NCBI RefSeq assembly: GCF_905220705.1
Contig: NZ_CAJNAT010000002.1
Coordinates: 124,001 to 188,000 of the forward strand
Direction: 5' to 3'
Length of the DNA stretch: 64,000 nt
DNA from: Paraburkholderia domus
GTDB taxonomy: Bacteria > Pseudomonadota > Gammaproteobacteria > Burkholderiales > Burkholderiaceae
Shown: positions 8,723 to 17,573 of the stretch, piece by piece
Layout: each line of letters begins with the position of its first letter
Position numbering within the stretch: the first letter of the stretch is position 1
Notes under the pieces: model-generated
Databases searched by the model: none
What the model was told of the DNA's origin: nothing
Seen by the model: only the letters and a program-made list of their open reading frames with translations
Made by a program: the position numbers and the translations under genes

Positions 8723-9883
8723 ATGAATGTGTTCTGGTTCATTCCGACTCACGGCGACAGCCGCTATCTCGGTACGGCCCAAGGCGCACGTGCAGCCGAT
8801 TACGACTACTTCCAGCAGATCGCCGTGGCCGCCGATACGCTCGGCTACGAGGGCGTGCTGCTGCCGACCGGCCGTTCATGCGAAGACGCATGGGTCGTCG
8901 CATCGAGCCTGATTGCCGCGACCAAACGTCTGAAGTTTCTGGTGGCGATCCGTCCGGGCATTTCCTCGCCGGGTCTGGCGGCGCGCATGGCGGCGACCTT
9001 CGACCGTCTGTCGAATGGGCGTCTCCTGATCAACGTCGTGACCGGCGGCGATTCCGCTGAACTGGAAGGCGACGGCGTGTTCGTGGATCACGACACGCGC
9101 TATGAAATCACCGACGAATTCCTGCACATCTGGCGCAAGCTGCTGAGCGCCGCGCATACCAACGACGCGATCGACTTCAATGGCAAGCATCTGACCTCGA
9201 AGGGCGGCAAGGCGCTGTATCCGCCGGTGCAGAACCCGCATCCGCCGCTGTGGTTCGGTGGTTCGTCGGCGGCTGCGCACGACATCGCGGCCGATCACAT
9301 CGACACGTATCTGACGTGGGGCGAGCCGCCTGCCGCCGTCGCGAAGAAGATCGCCGACATTCGCGCCCGTGCTGAAGCGCGTGGCCGCAAGATCAAGTTC
9401 GGCATTCGCCTGCACGTCATCGTGCGCGAGACCGAAGAAGAAGCATGGGCCGCTGCCGACAAGCTGATCAGCAAGCTCGACGACGAAACCATTTCCCGTG
9501 CGCAGGCTTCCTTTTCGAAGATGGATTCCGAAGGACAGCGCCGCATGGCGGCATTGCACGGCGGCAAGCGCGGTGGCCGCGCGGAACTCGAGGTGTATCC
9601 GCATCTGTGGGCGGGCGTGGGTCTCGTGCGCGGCGGTGCAGGCACGGCGCTGGTCGGCAATCCCGAGCAGGTGGCGGCGCTGATGAACGAGTACGCGGCG
9701 CTCGGCATCGACACGTTCATCCTGTCCGGCTATCCACATCTCGAAGAGTCGTATCGCTTCGCTGAACTGGTGTTCCCGCTGCTGCCGGGCCGTCAGAGCA
9801 AGACCTCGGGCGGTCCGCTGTCGGGTCCGTTCGGCGAGATTGTCGGCAACAACTATCTGCCGAAGGCGGCGAGTTCGAGTTGA
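8723..9883 (+). CDS. ssuD: FMNH2-dependent alkanesulfonate monooxygenase
   Basis: The 386-residue product closely fits SsuD, a flavin-dependent monooxygenase that cleaves alkanesulfonates to aldehyde and sulfite under sulfate limitation. It begins [17 protein letters not shown] and carries the family Cys in [10 protein letters not shown] (Cys53) and the conserved [14 protein letters not shown] and [20 protein letters not shown] segments. AGGAG precedes the ATG. The enzyme needs FMNH2 from a reductase (SsuE), which is not encoded in this window. It heads the operon ssuD-ssuC-ssuB-ssuF. Regulation by CysB/Cbl-type proteins is known for the family; no operator was identified here. Confidence 0.96.
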   Translation: MNVFWFIPTHGDSRYLGTAQGARAADYDYFQQIAVAADTLGYEGVLLPTGRSCEDAWVVASSLIAATKRLKFLVAIRPGISSPGLAARMAATFDRLSNGRLLINVVTGGDSAELEGDGVFVDHDTRYEITDEFLHIWRKLLSAAHTNDAIDFNGKHLTSKGGKALYPPVQNPHPPLWFGGSSAAAHDIAADHIDTYLTWGEPPAAVAKKIADIRARAEARGRKIKFGIRLHVIVRETEEEAWAAADKLISKLDDETISRAQASFSKMDSEGQRRMAALHGGKRGGRAELEVYPHLWAGVGLVRGGAGTALVGNPEQVAALMNEYAALGIDTFILSGYPHLEESYRFAELVFPLLPGRQSKTSGGPLSGPFGEIVGNNYLPKAASSS

Positions 9884-9939
9884 GCGCTTGCACCCGGTTC
9901 GGTAACGACGCCCATCGATAAGCAACGAGGAAAGTAATC

Positions 9940-10788
9940 ATGGCTCAATCCACTGTGAATGCGGAACGAGGCACAAGCGCCGACTCAGGTGCAGATGCGG
10001 GGTTCGGTGTATTACGCCGCATCGGTGAGCATCTTGCGCCGTGGCTCGCGCCGCTGGCGATTCTGCTGGCTTGGGAGTTCGCCGCGCGTAGCGGCATTCT
10101 CTCGACGCGTGTGCTGCCCGAGCCGCTCGCGGTCGTGAAGGCCGCGTGGTCGCTGATCCAGTCCGGCGAGATGTGGGCGGACGTGAAAGTCAGCACATGG
10201 CGCGCCGTGTCGGGATTTGCGATCGGCGGCGGCATCGGACTCGTGCTCGGCCTCGCGACGGGTCTTTTCAAACCCGCCGAAATCGCACTCGATTCGACCG
10301 TGCAGATGGTCCGCAACATTCCCGCGTTGGCGATGATCCCGCTCGTCATTCTGTGGTTCGGTATTGAGGAAGAAGCGAAGGTGTTTCTCGTCGCGCTGGG
10401 CGTGTTTTTCCCGATCTATGTGAACACGTTTCACGGCATCCGCTCGGTCGATACCAATCTGATCGAAATGGCGCGGAGTTACGGCGTGAAGGGTTTCGCA
10501 CTTTACCGGCACGTGATCCTGCCGGGCGCGTTGCCGTCGATTCTGGTCGGCGTGCGTTTCGCGTTTGGACTGATGTGGGTCACGCTGATCGTCGCTGAAA
10601 CCATTTCCGCGCAATCGGGCATCGGCTACATGACGATGAACGCACGCGAATTCCTGCAAACCGATGTGGTGGTGGTCGGCATTCTGCTGTACGCGGCGCT
10701 CGGCAAACTTGCCGATGTGCTGGCCAAGAGTCTCGAGCGCGTGTCGCTCCGTTGGCATCCGGCCTATCAACGAGGAGCGAAAGCATGA
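9940..10788 (+). CDS. ssuC: Sulfonate ABC transporter permease
   Basis: This 282-residue inner membrane protein has about six hydrophobic segments and the binding-protein-dependent permease EAA-type motif ([21 protein letters not shown] near residues 175-195). It is the membrane channel of the aliphatic sulfonate importer. It lies 56 bases behind ssuD and overlaps ssuB by four bases (ATGA), which suggests translational coupling. A cytoplasmic N-terminal tail of about 25 residues precedes the first helix. Confidence 0.94.
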   Translation: MAQSTVNAERGTSADSGADAGFGVLRRIGEHLAPWLAPLAILLAWEFAARSGILSTRVLPEPLAVVKAAWSLIQSGEMWADVKVSTWRAVSGFAIGGGIGLVLGLATGLFKPAEIALDSTVQMVRNIPALAMIPLVILWFGIEEEAKVFLVALGVFFPIYVNTFHGIRSVDTNLIEMARSYGVKGFALYRHVILPGALPSILVGVRFAFGLMWVTLIVAETISAQSGIGYMTMNAREFLQTDVVVVGILLYAALGKLADVLAKSLERVSLRWHPAYQRGAKA

Positions 10789-11786
10789 GCGCAACGACAT
10801 TGTCGGCGTCGTTCGGCGGCATCGCGGGCAGCGATCTCGAAGCCGAACTGGCACAGCCGCGCACCGTCGATCACGACGCCGAAGAGGCGGCCGGCTTCGA
10901 CCGTGCAGATCCGGCGCACGAGCGCCATCGCGTGGGCGTCGTGCCTTCGGCGGCGGGGGCATCGGCACGTAATGACGCGCGCCGATCCGGCGATTATTCG
11001 GTCGAGTTGCGTGGCGTCGGCAAGCAGTACGGCGAGCGCAAGGTGTTGTCCGATTTTGATCTGTCGATCGAGCGCGGCAGCTTCGTGGCAATTGTCGGCC
11101 GCAGCGGCTGCGGGAAATCGACCTTGCTGCGCCTGGTCGCCGGTCTGGAAAAGACCACGTCGGGCGTGCTCGAAAAGCGCGCCGAAGACGGCCGGCCGCT
11201 CGACACCCGCATCATGTTCCAGGACGCGCGACTCTTGCCCTGGAAGAGCGTGCTGCAAAACGTGATGCTCGGCCTTGGCCGCAGCGCGCGTGAAGATGCG
11301 CGTGCCGTGCTTGCCGAAGTCGGTTTGCTGGAGCGCGCCAACGACTGGCCCGCGCAGCTCTCCGGCGGTCAGCGTCAGCGTGTGGCATTGGCGCGGGCGC
11401 TGGTGCATCGGCCGCAGTTGCTGCTGCTGGACGAGCCGCTCGGTGCGCTCGACGCCTTGACGCGCATCGAAATGCACGCGCTGATCGAACGCCTGTGGCG
11501 CGAACATCAATTTACCGCGCTGCTGGTGACGCACGACGTGCATGAAGCCGTCGCGCTTGGCGACCGGATTCTGCTGATCGAAGAAGGGCGCATCGCGCTC
11601 GATCAGCCGGTGCCGCTTACGCGCCCGCGGGCGCGTGCGTCGGCCGGTTTTGCCGCGCTGGAAGAACATGTGTTGCAACGCGTACTGAAGACGGCGCCGA
11701 ACGACGACGCGCTGTCCCATCGCGCTTACGACGCACGTGACGAGGGCCGCCTTACGCGGCCGACAGACGTCCGTTGGGCCGTCTGA
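10785..11786 (+). CDS. ssuB: Sulfonate ABC transporter ATP-binding protein
   Basis: The 333-residue ATPase has Walker A (GRSGCGKST), the ABC signature ([15 protein letters not shown]), Walker B ([12 protein letters not shown]) and the switch His region ([15 protein letters not shown]). It energises sulfonate import with SsuC. The ATG at 10785 overlaps the ssuC stop. A poorly conserved, charged extension of about 75 residues precedes the ABC domain, so the protein is longer than E. coli SsuB (about 255 residues). Confidence 0.94.
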   Translation: MSATTLSASFGGIAGSDLEAELAQPRTVDHDAEEAAGFDRADPAHERHRVGVVPSAAGASARNDARRSGDYSVELRGVGKQYGERKVLSDFDLSIERGSFVAIVGRSGCGKSTLLRLVAGLEKTTSGVLEKRAEDGRPLDTRIMFQDARLLPWKSVLQNVMLGLGRSAREDARAVLAEVGLLERANDWPAQLSGGQRQRVALARALVHRPQLLLLDEPLGALDALTRIEMHALIERLWREHQFTALLVTHDVHEAVALGDRILLIEEGRIALDQPVPLTRPRARASAGFAALEEHVLQRVLKTAPNDDALSHRAYDARDEGRLTRPTDVRWAV

Positions 11787-11833
11787 CATCCCTTGACTGA
11801 CTGTTTTCAACCGCTTTTCTGGAGTCACTCGAC

Positions 11834-12049
11834 ATGAGCATTTCCGCAATCAATGTACGCAATCAGTTCAAAGGCAAGGTCAAGGAAATCATCCGCGGGC
11901 CGGTGGTGTCCGAAGTCGATGTGGACACGCCGTTCGGTATCGTCACCTCGGTGATCACTACGCGTTCGGTCGACGAACTCGACCTGAAGGTCGGCTCGGA
12001 GGTGGTCGCGCTGGTGAAGTCGACGGAGGTGTCGATCGCGCGTTTGTGA
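11834..12049 (+). CDS. ssuF: TOBE-domain molybdopterin-binding-like protein (SsuF)
   Basis: The 71-residue protein is a single TOBE (molbindin) domain: AINVRNQFKGKVKEIIRGPV, VDTPFGIVTSVITTRSVDEL and VGSEVVALVKSTEVSIARL follow the family pattern. Such proteins bind oxyanions such as molybdate. Relatives at the end of ssu operons are called SsuF in pseudomonads, where they are reported to be needed for use of some sulfonates. It lies 47 bases after ssuB and is the last gene of the operon. Confidence 0.88.
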   Translation: MSISAINVRNQFKGKVKEIIRGPVVSEVDVDTPFGIVTSVITTRSVDELDLKVGSEVVALVKSTEVSIARL

Positions 12050-12063
12050 GGCGGTTTGTAAGG

Positions 12064-12111
12064 CCCGTTTATAAGCCCATTTATAAGCCCATTTATAAGC
12101 CCATTTATAAG
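12064..12111. repeat. 12-base tandem repeat after ssuF
   Basis: Four copies of a 12-base unit are contiguous: CCCGTTTATAAG followed by three CCCATTTATAAG. A degenerate copy (GCGGTTTGTAAG) precedes them. They lie between the ssuF stop and the hairpin at 12139-12166. Confidence 0.9.
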
Positions 12112-12138
12112 CTCGATTGCGCCGTTCGTACCGTTACA

Positions 12139-12166
12139 AGCGCCGACGCGATTTTGCGTTGGCGCT
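12139..12166 (+). terminator. Hairpin after the ssu operon
   Basis: AGCGCCGACGC and GCGTTGGCGCT form an 11-bp stem (one G-T pair) with a 6-base AT-rich loop. No clear T-run follows, so it is either a weak terminator or an mRNA 3' stabiliser. Confidence 0.55.
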
Positions 12167-12223
12167 GCTGCATGCGCCCCCAAAACTTGCTACGATGAAT
12201 TGAGTGTCACGACGGAGACGGCC

Positions 12224-12421
12224 ATGTCGAAGTCATTGAGCCCAGAAGCGGTTGAGGCATTGCGGCGCCTGAACGACGTCGGTGTCGGACAGTCCATGCC
12301 GAAGTTTGAGCAATCCGTCACCGCGGAGTTACTGGCGAACGGGCTTGCCGCCGAAGCGAGCGGCGGCGAAGTCGAGATCACCTGTAGCGGCCGGCAGTAC
12401 CTTTCTGGCGATTGCGACTGA
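12224..12421 (+). CDS. Small hypothetical protein
   Basis: The ATG at 12224 has GGAG six bases upstream and gives a 65-residue protein: a helical N-terminal half (LSPEAVEALRRLNDVGVGQ) and a short second half resembling a winged or strand-turn element (GGEVEITCSGRQYLSGDCD). No family was recognised. It could be co-transcribed with the small gene 111 bases downstream. Confidence 0.65.
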   Translation: MSKSLSPEAVEALRRLNDVGVGQSMPKFEQSVTAELLANGLAAEASGGEVEITCSGRQYLSGDCD

Positions 12422-12532
12422 TCATCAGACGAGGACCGGCCGGTGCATACGGCGAGCCGCGACGGCGGCCCGGCGGACAAGCATGGCCGCCGACATATCA
12501 CCAGGCACGCGGAAGACACCACGGAGGCGATC

Positions 12533-12775
12533 ATGGAGCCGAAGGGCCTCGACATGGGCGACTACCAGGAGCGCTATCAGGACTACGACATCGAAGTCGC
12601 GGTTGAACAGGTGCTCACCGGCGTCAAAGCGCATTTTCGGGTGTTGCGCAACGAAGCGGTGGTGGTCGACTGGCGGCTCGTTCACATCGACACCCTATGG
12701 TCCACCGAGCATGCCGCGGCCCAGGCAGGCTTCAGGGCGGCGCGCGAAACGATCGATGCCGGGCTCGCCGCCTAG
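12533..12775 (+). CDS. Small hypothetical protein
   Basis: The ATG at 12533 is preceded by GGAGG five bases upstream and gives 80 residues. The sequence looks like a compact soluble protein, with DYDIEVAVEQVLTGVKAHFR and VLRNEAVVVDWRLVHIDTLW as likely strand/helix elements. The frame is open further upstream, but that part is His/Arg-rich and has no ribosome site. No family was recognised. Confidence 0.65.
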   Translation: MEPKGLDMGDYQERYQDYDIEVAVEQVLTGVKAHFRVLRNEAVVVDWRLVHIDTLWSTEHAAAQAGFRAARETIDAGLAA

Positions 12776-12846
12776 CCACAAGCACGTGAGTCGGCAAACG
12801 TATTCGATTAAGCTGACGGATCCCTGTCAACTAGCTGGAGGCCGTT

Positions 12847-13215
12847 GTGCACCTCGCGCCCGCGATTCCGATCATTCGCATCTTTTCTGAAGAGAAAGCC
12901 AAGGAGTTTTACGTCGACTTTCTCGGCTTTACCATCGACTGGGAACACCGCTTCGAGGCCAATTTTCCGCTCTACTTGCAGGTGCGCCGGTCCGACCTGA
13001 TTTTGCACTTGAGCGAGCATCATGGCGACGCGACGCCGGGCTCGACGATTTTCGTGCCGGTGCAAGACATCGACGCGCTGCTTACCGAGCTTCAACGCAA
13101 AGACTACAAGTACGGGAAGCCGGGTGTTGAGGCGCTGCCATGGGGGAAAGTGCTGGAGACCACCGATCCGTTCGGTAACCGGATCCGTTTTTGCGAATCG
13201 CCGAAAGAGGATTGA
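12847..13215 (+). CDS. Glyoxalase/bleomycin-resistance superfamily protein
   Basis: The 122-residue protein has the vicinal-oxygen-chelate fold pattern of bleomycin-resistance-like proteins: IPIIRIFSEEKAKEFYVDFL, LHLSEHHGDATPGSTIFVPV and TTDPFGNRIRFCE. The start is GTG 12847, with GGAG six bases upstream. Members bind bleomycin-type drugs or catalyse metal-dependent reactions. Single-domain, dimeric function is typical; the ligand is not predictable here. Confidence 0.85.
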   Translation: MHLAPAIPIIRIFSEEKAKEFYVDFLGFTIDWEHRFEANFPLYLQVRRSDLILHLSEHHGDATPGSTIFVPVQDIDALLTELQRKDYKYGKPGVEALPWGKVLETTDPFGNRIRFCESPKED

Positions 13216-13362
13216 CGGGAAGCGTGTTGAAGGAGGGCGTGCGGCTTGAGGCTGCGGGCGCAGCTGCCGTGTAAACGGGACTGGGCGCCGGCATGCATTG
13301 CTGCATGCGCGGCGCCCAGTTCGGCCACCGTCTTGTGGACGGCAGCCTTCAACGACCGGAGA

Positions 13363-13629
13363 TTACTGGCCGAAGAAAACCGATTGCGGGCCCTTTACCG
13401 GCTCACGCGTACCCGATTGCGACGACACGTTCTTCACGCCGCCGTATGCATTGGAGTCAGCGTTAGCGTGTTCAGCCGCGACGGTTTGTGCGCTCTGGCC
13501 TTGTTGCGAAGCCGGTGCGCCGACCGACGGACGATAGAACGGTGCCGGGCCGTAGCCGCTAGCGAATGCGGGAGCAGCGATCGAGGCAGAAACAGCAACC
13601 AACAGGGCGGCGATGAGCTTGGTCTTCAT
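13363..13629 (-). CDS. Small secreted hypothetical protein
   Basis: From the ATG at 13629 (GGAG seven bases upstream) the product has 88 residues with a clear signal peptide: MKTKLIAALLVAVSASIA followed by APAFA, with cleavage likely after Ala23. The mature part is short, polar and Gln/Ser/Gly-rich (SGYGPAPFYRPSVGAPASQQ and onward), so it looks disordered. It resembles the many small periplasmic proteins of Burkholderia genomes. No named family was recognised. Confidence 0.7.
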   Translation of the reverse strand: MKTKLIAALLVAVSASIAAPAFASGYGPAPFYRPSVGAPASQQGQSAQTVAAEHANADSNAYGGVKNVSSQSGTREPVKGPQSVFFGQ

Positions 13630-13979
13630 GGTGTGACTCCGATAACGTTTCGATTTCATTTCAGGAAGGCGTCGCAGGGGCCGGTGGGGTGTGTCTGCAA
13701 CGTCGATGGCAGGCAGTGTATACCCCTACTATCAAAAATTTGTTCCGATAATCTGAAATTACTGTTCTCGGAATTGAAATAATCGGTTAGCGGTATAGGC
13801 GACAGGCGTCAGCGGTGGTCTGACCCCGCCGGCCAAGCGTTTTTGATGGTCAAAGACCCGGTTGGCAAGGTGGGTTAGCGGTGGTGTTTTCCGGAAAAGC
13901 TGGCTCGTCGCCGGTGTTTCGGGGGGATTTAGCCACTTGCGGTAAAATTGCGGTTTGATTCAAGCCGTCTGGCCGCCCC
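13630..13979. other. 350-base intergenic region before dusA
   Basis: It lies between the divergent starts of the small secreted protein gene and dusA. An AT-rich stretch at 13720-13790 may hold promoter elements. No gene, repeat or hairpin was recognised. Confidence 0.4.
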
Positions 13980-14981
13980 ATGTCTTCAGCTCAAACTCCC
14001 AGTCCGCGCCGCGTTTCCGTCGCGCCCATGATGGACTGGACCGATCGCCACTGCCGCTCGCTGCATCGCGTCATATCACGCCATACGTGGCTCTACACCG
14101 AGATGGTCACCACCGGCGCGTTGCTGCACGGCGATGTGCCGCGCCATCTGACGTTTACGCCCGAAGAAGCGCCGGTCGCTTTGCAACTCGGCGGCAGTGA
14201 GCCTGACGACCTCGCGCGTTCGGCGAAGCTCGGTGAGCAATGGGGCTATGACGAGATCAATCTGAACTGCGGCTGCCCGTCTGAGCGCGTGCAGCGCGGC
14301 GCGTTCGGCGCTTGCCTGATGAACGAGCCGCAACTCGTCGCCGATTGCGTGAAGGCAATGCGCGATGCTGTGTCGATACCGGTGACGGTCAAGCACCGGA
14401 TTGGTGTCGATGCGGTCGAAGAATATGGCTTTGTACGTGACTTCGTCGGCACGATCGCGGACGCTGGCTGCAACGTGTTCGTCGTGCACGCACGCAATGC
14501 GATTCTCAAGGGCTTGAGCCCGAAAGAGAACCGTGAGATTCCGCCGCTCAAATACGAGTACGCGTATCAGTTGAAGCGCGACTTTCCGCATCTGGAGATC
14601 ATCATCAATGGCGGCATCAAGACGCTTGATGAAGTGGAGACGCATCTTCAGCACATCGATGGTGTGATGCTCGGGCGCGAGGCCTATCACAACCCTTATG
14701 TGCTGGCCGCTGTCGATGCACGCTTCTATGGCTCGACGGACGCGCCGCTCACGCGTGAGCAGGTCGAGGCGAAGCTGATCGAATATTGCGCGGCTGAAAT
14801 GGCGCGCGGCACGTACCTTGGTTCGATCACGCGTCATGCGCTCGGCCTCTATCGCGGTGAGGCAGGTGCGCGTGGATGGCGCCGCGTGTTGTCCGATAGC
14901 AAACGTCTGGCGGCGCGCGATCTGACCATCTTCGACGAGGCAAGGCAGCATCTGCGTGAGCCCGTCGAAATTTTTGAATAA
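13980..14981 (+). CDS. dusA: tRNA-dihydrouridine(20/20a) synthase
   Basis: The 333-residue flavoprotein fits DusA, which reduces U20/U20a in the tRNA D-loop with NADPH. The TIM-barrel signatures are RVSVAPMMDWTDRHCRSLHR near residues 10-29, INLNCGCPSERVQRGAFGAC near 95-114 (with the catalytic Cys region) and NGGIKTLDEVETHLQHIDGV near 220-239. The gene stands about 100 bases upstream of tRNA-His on the same strand. Confidence 0.95.
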   Translation: MSSAQTPSPRRVSVAPMMDWTDRHCRSLHRVISRHTWLYTEMVTTGALLHGDVPRHLTFTPEEAPVALQLGGSEPDDLARSAKLGEQWGYDEINLNCGCPSERVQRGAFGACLMNEPQLVADCVKAMRDAVSIPVTVKHRIGVDAVEEYGFVRDFVGTIADAGCNVFVVHARNAILKGLSPKENREIPPLKYEYAYQLKRDFPHLEIIINGGIKTLDEVETHLQHIDGVMLGREAYHNPYVLAAVDARFYGSTDAPLTREQVEAKLIEYCAAEMARGTYLGSITRHALGLYRGEAGARGWRRVLSDSKRLAARDLTIFDEARQHLREPVEIFE

Positions 14982-14991
14982 AGGACTAGGC

Positions 14992-15022
14992 AAACGAGAT
15001 TCTTGTTCGTATAATCTCGTTT
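14992..15022 (+). terminator. Hairpin between dusA and tRNA-His, overlapping a TATAAT
   Basis: AAACGAGATT and AATCTCGTTT form a 10-bp stem followed by TTCTTC, which could terminate dusA. TATAAT at 15010-15015 overlaps the loop and 3' arm, and could be the -10 element for the tRNA, whose 5' end is about 70 bases on. No good -35 box was found. Confidence 0.5.
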
Positions 15023-15083
15023 CTTCATCGACGAGCCAAGTTTCTCAGCAATGAGTTGCTTAGTAAGTCAAATAGATGTCAGT

Positions 15084-15160
15084 GGTGGCTGTAGCTCAGT
15101 TGGTAGAGTCCAGGATTGTGATTCCTGTTGTCGTGGGTTCGAGCCCCATCAGCCACCCCA
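15084..15160 (+). tRNA. tRNA-His (anticodon GTG)
   Basis: A 77-base tRNA with the extra 5' G typical of tRNA-His (GGTGGCTGTAGCTCAG), an anticodon loop with GTG (ATTGTGATTC) and T-loop GGTTCGAGCCC. CCA is encoded at 15158-15160. Confidence 0.97.
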
Positions 15161-15187
15161 AAGAATTCAAGCAGTAAAAGTTTGATC

Positions 15188-15225
15188 AAACGGCGTTGTG
15201 AGAAATCACAACGCCGTTTTTGCTT
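15188..15225 (+). terminator. Strong Rho-independent terminator of tRNA-His
   Basis: AAACGGCGTTGTG and CACAACGCCGTTT form a perfect 13-bp stem with loop AGAAAT, followed by T-rich sequence (TTGCTTTTGC). It lies 27 bases after the tRNA. Confidence 0.92.
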
Positions 15226-15297
15226 TTGCTTTTGCCTTTGCAAAACGATCGCGCGATGCAGGATCATCTCGTCATTCGGTAAGTGGATCGATGGACG

Positions 15298-15630
15298 TCA
15301 ATGTCCATGTCCCCCCTGGCCGCCGCCGCTGCTCCACGAACTACCACCGCCGTGGGAGCCGCCGCCACTGCCACCGCCGTGCCAACCGCCGCCATGCCAT
15401 CCGCCGCCGCGCCAATATCCGCCACCCCCGTGGTAATAGCAGCACGAACCACCCCAGAAGCCAACCGTGCCGTAAACCGGCCCATACGCCGGCCCGTAGG
15501 CATAACCGTAGCCGGGGTAATAAGGGTAATAGGGTTGCGCGTAGGCATAGTCATATCCCGGCGCGACCACGCATCCGGTGAGACTTGCCGCCGCGGCCAA
15601 CATCGCGATTGATGCAATGAGCCTGGTCAC
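15298..15630 (-). CDS. Tyr/Gly/His-rich lipoprotein
   Basis: The start is GTG 15630 with AGGGAGAAG upstream; the longer open frame has no better start. The 110-residue product has a signal peptide ending in the lipobox SLTGC (Cys20). The mature part has two low-complexity zones. The first is Tyr-rich with YPYYPGYGYAYGP-type repeats (about 12 Tyr in 30 residues). The second is Gly/His/Trp/Ser-rich and ends GGGQGGHGH. Similar short Gly-rich lipoproteins are common in Burkholderiales, with unknown function. It is divergent from the TPR-sulfotransferase gene, 293 bases away. Confidence 0.8.
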   Translation of the reverse strand: MTRLIASIAMLAAAASLTGCVVAPGYDYAYAQPYYPYYPGYGYAYGPAYGPVYGTVGFWGGSCCYYHGGGGYWRGGGWHGGGWHGGGSGGGSHGGGSSWSSGGGQGGHGH

Positions 15631-15923
15631 GATCTTCTCCCTCGTATGAGAATGAGAAAAACGGCGTGCCCGCGAGTTCAGCAGCATTTGTGTCCGCAAA
15701 TTACCGCGCGGATGCGTTACTCGGCATCCATGACGCTTGCGCGGCAACCCAATGCCATAGCGGCCGTGCGTCGCCGCAGTCTTCCGAACAATGACGAGCT
15801 CATCGCTCTGTAACAGTTGGTTAAATTTTCGAAACGCAACTGTAGGGCGCGCCTGATACTTTCCCGTCAGACAATTTCCCTTTGAGTCCAGCCCATGCCT
15901 ATGCTGACACTGGACGAAGAAGA

Positions 15924-17573
15924 ATGCACTCCCCAATGTCCGGGCCGCGTGATGCGCAGCCTGCACAAACCTGGCCGTCAATGAAGCACGAACCACCGCC
16001 GGCAACCTCATCAGCATGGCGCGCTAAAGGCGACGCCTGTGCCGCTCGCGGCGAACTCCAGGCCGCACTCCAATGTTTCGAAGCAGCGCGCGCGCTCGAT
16101 CCCGCCGATGCCGTCGTTCATGAGCGCCTCGCCGTGACGCTCGCCACGCTGGGCCGCTTTCCCGAAGCCGTCATCCGCTATCACGAAGCGATCGGACTCG
16201 ATCCGCGGAACACCGATTTGCATCATGGCCTCGGCTGGTCGCTCGAGCAGATGCATCGGCTCGAGCAGGCGATAGACGCCTATCGCGAAGCAGTCCGACT
16301 AACTCCAAAAGCCGACGGCTCGTACAACAACATGGGCAATTGCCTGCAGGCACTCGGTCGTTTCGACGAGTCGCACGAAGCCTATCGCTGCGCCATCGAG
16401 GCCGCCCCGCAGGTGCCGCTGTATTACCGCAACTTCGTGCAGTCCAAGCGCCTCACCGCCGACGATCCGGCGTTCATGGCGCTCGAGCAATTCGCCGGCG
16501 TTGCCGCGTCGCTCACACCCGCCAATCAGGCTGAGATTCACTTCGCGTATGGTCAGGCGTTGTCCGACGTGGGCCGCAACGATGCGTCGTTCGATCACTT
16601 TCTCAAGGGCAACGCACTGCACCGTACCGGAGTCCGTTATGACGAAGCCGCGTCGCTCGGCCTGTTCGCACATTTGCCGGAGCTCCTGACTTCAGAGGTG
16701 CTGGCGGAGAAGTACGGTCTGGGCGATCCGTCGGCTGCGCCGATCTTTATCGTCGGCATGCCGCGCTCCGGTTCGACCCTGATCGAACAGATTCTCGCGA
16801 GTCATCCGCAGGTTTTCGGCGCCGGTGAGCGAACGGAGTTCGGCGAGGCGCTGGTGAATTGCATCGGCCGCAATGCAGACGATCCGCTGCGCATCGATAT
16901 CGAAGCATTGCAGGACGTCGGACCCGCGCAATTGCGCACGCTCGGCGCCGACTATTTGCACCGCATGCATAAGTCGCTGCCGGAAATGCAAACGGGAACG
17001 CCGGGCTACACACGTTTCACCGACAAATACCCGTTCAATTTCATCAACGTCGGGCTGATTCATCTGGCGTTGCCGAATGCGCGCTTCATTCATAGCAGCC
17101 GCTCGCCGTTGCAAAGCTGCCTGTCGATCTTTTCGCGAATTTTTCACGACGTGCCGTTCAGCTACGATCTCGGTGAACTGGGCCGCTACTATCGCGCGTA
17201 CGATGCGTTGATGGCACATTGGCAACGTGTGTTACCCGAGGGCACGATGATCGAGGTCAAATATGAAGAGCTGGTCGAAGATTTCGAAAACAATGTCCGG
17301 CGTTTGCTTGCGCATTGCGGACTCGACTGGGACGAGCGCTGTCTATCGTTTCACCAGACCACGCGGCAGGTGAACACGGCGAGCGCGGCTCAGGTGCGCC
17401 GTCCGCTCTACACGACGTCGCTGCAACGCTGGCAGCCGCAGAAGGCATTGCTGCAACCCTTGTTCGATGGCCTTGGACCGGAGTTGGCGCCCGTTGGCAT
17501 CGTGAGCGCGCGCGATCAGGCGCCGCTGGCAGATCTCAACGCTACGGCTACCGGTACGGAGCGCAAGTCATGA
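15924..17573 (+). CDS. TPR-repeat sulfotransferase
   Basis: The product has about 549 residues. The N-terminal part holds four to five tetratricopeptide repeats (about residues 30-170; for example [40 protein letters not shown]). The C-terminal part is a sulfotransferase domain. The PAPS 5'-phosphosulfate loop is [17 protein letters not shown] near 275-291, and the 3'-phosphate region is [18 protein letters not shown] near 383-400. Its closest family look is the bacterial Sulfotransfer_3 group. No signal peptide is present, so it should act in the cytoplasm. Its stop overlaps the APS kinase start by four bases (ATGA), a direct link to the supply of its donor. ATG 15924 is preferred over 15882; 15936 is possible. 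The acceptor (protein, lipid or sugar) is unknown. Confidence 0.88.
   Translation: MHSPMSGPRDAQPAQTWPSMKHEPPPATSSAWRAKGDACAARGELQAALQCFEAARALDPADAVVHERLAVTLATLGRFPEAVIRYHEAIGLDPRNTDLHHGLGWSLEQMHRLEQAIDAYREAVRLTPKADGSYNNMGNCLQALGRFDESHEAYRCAIEAAPQVPLYYRNFVQSKRLTADDPAFMALEQFAGVAASLTPANQAEIHFAYGQALSDVGRNDASFDHFLKGNALHRTGVRYDEAASLGLFAHLPELLTSEVLAEKYGLGDPSAAPIFIVGMPRSGSTLIEQILASHPQVFGAGERTEFGEALVNCIGRNADDPLRIDIEALQDVGPAQLRTLGADYLHRMHKSLPEMQTGTPGYTRFTDKYPFNFINVGLIHLALPNARFIHSSRSPLQSCLSIFSRIFHDVPFSYDLGELGRYYRAYDALMAHWQRVLPEGTMIEVKYEELVEDFENNVRRLLAHCGLDWDERCLSFHQTTRQVNTASAAQVRRPLYTTSLQRWQPQKALLQPLFDGLGPELAPVGIVSARDQAPLADLNATATGTERKS

Noticed and set aside
12064..12111. Minisatellite considered as an origin iteron or integration site
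   Set aside because: No replication gene, DnaA boxes or integrase nearby; spacing and context fit a slippage repeat.
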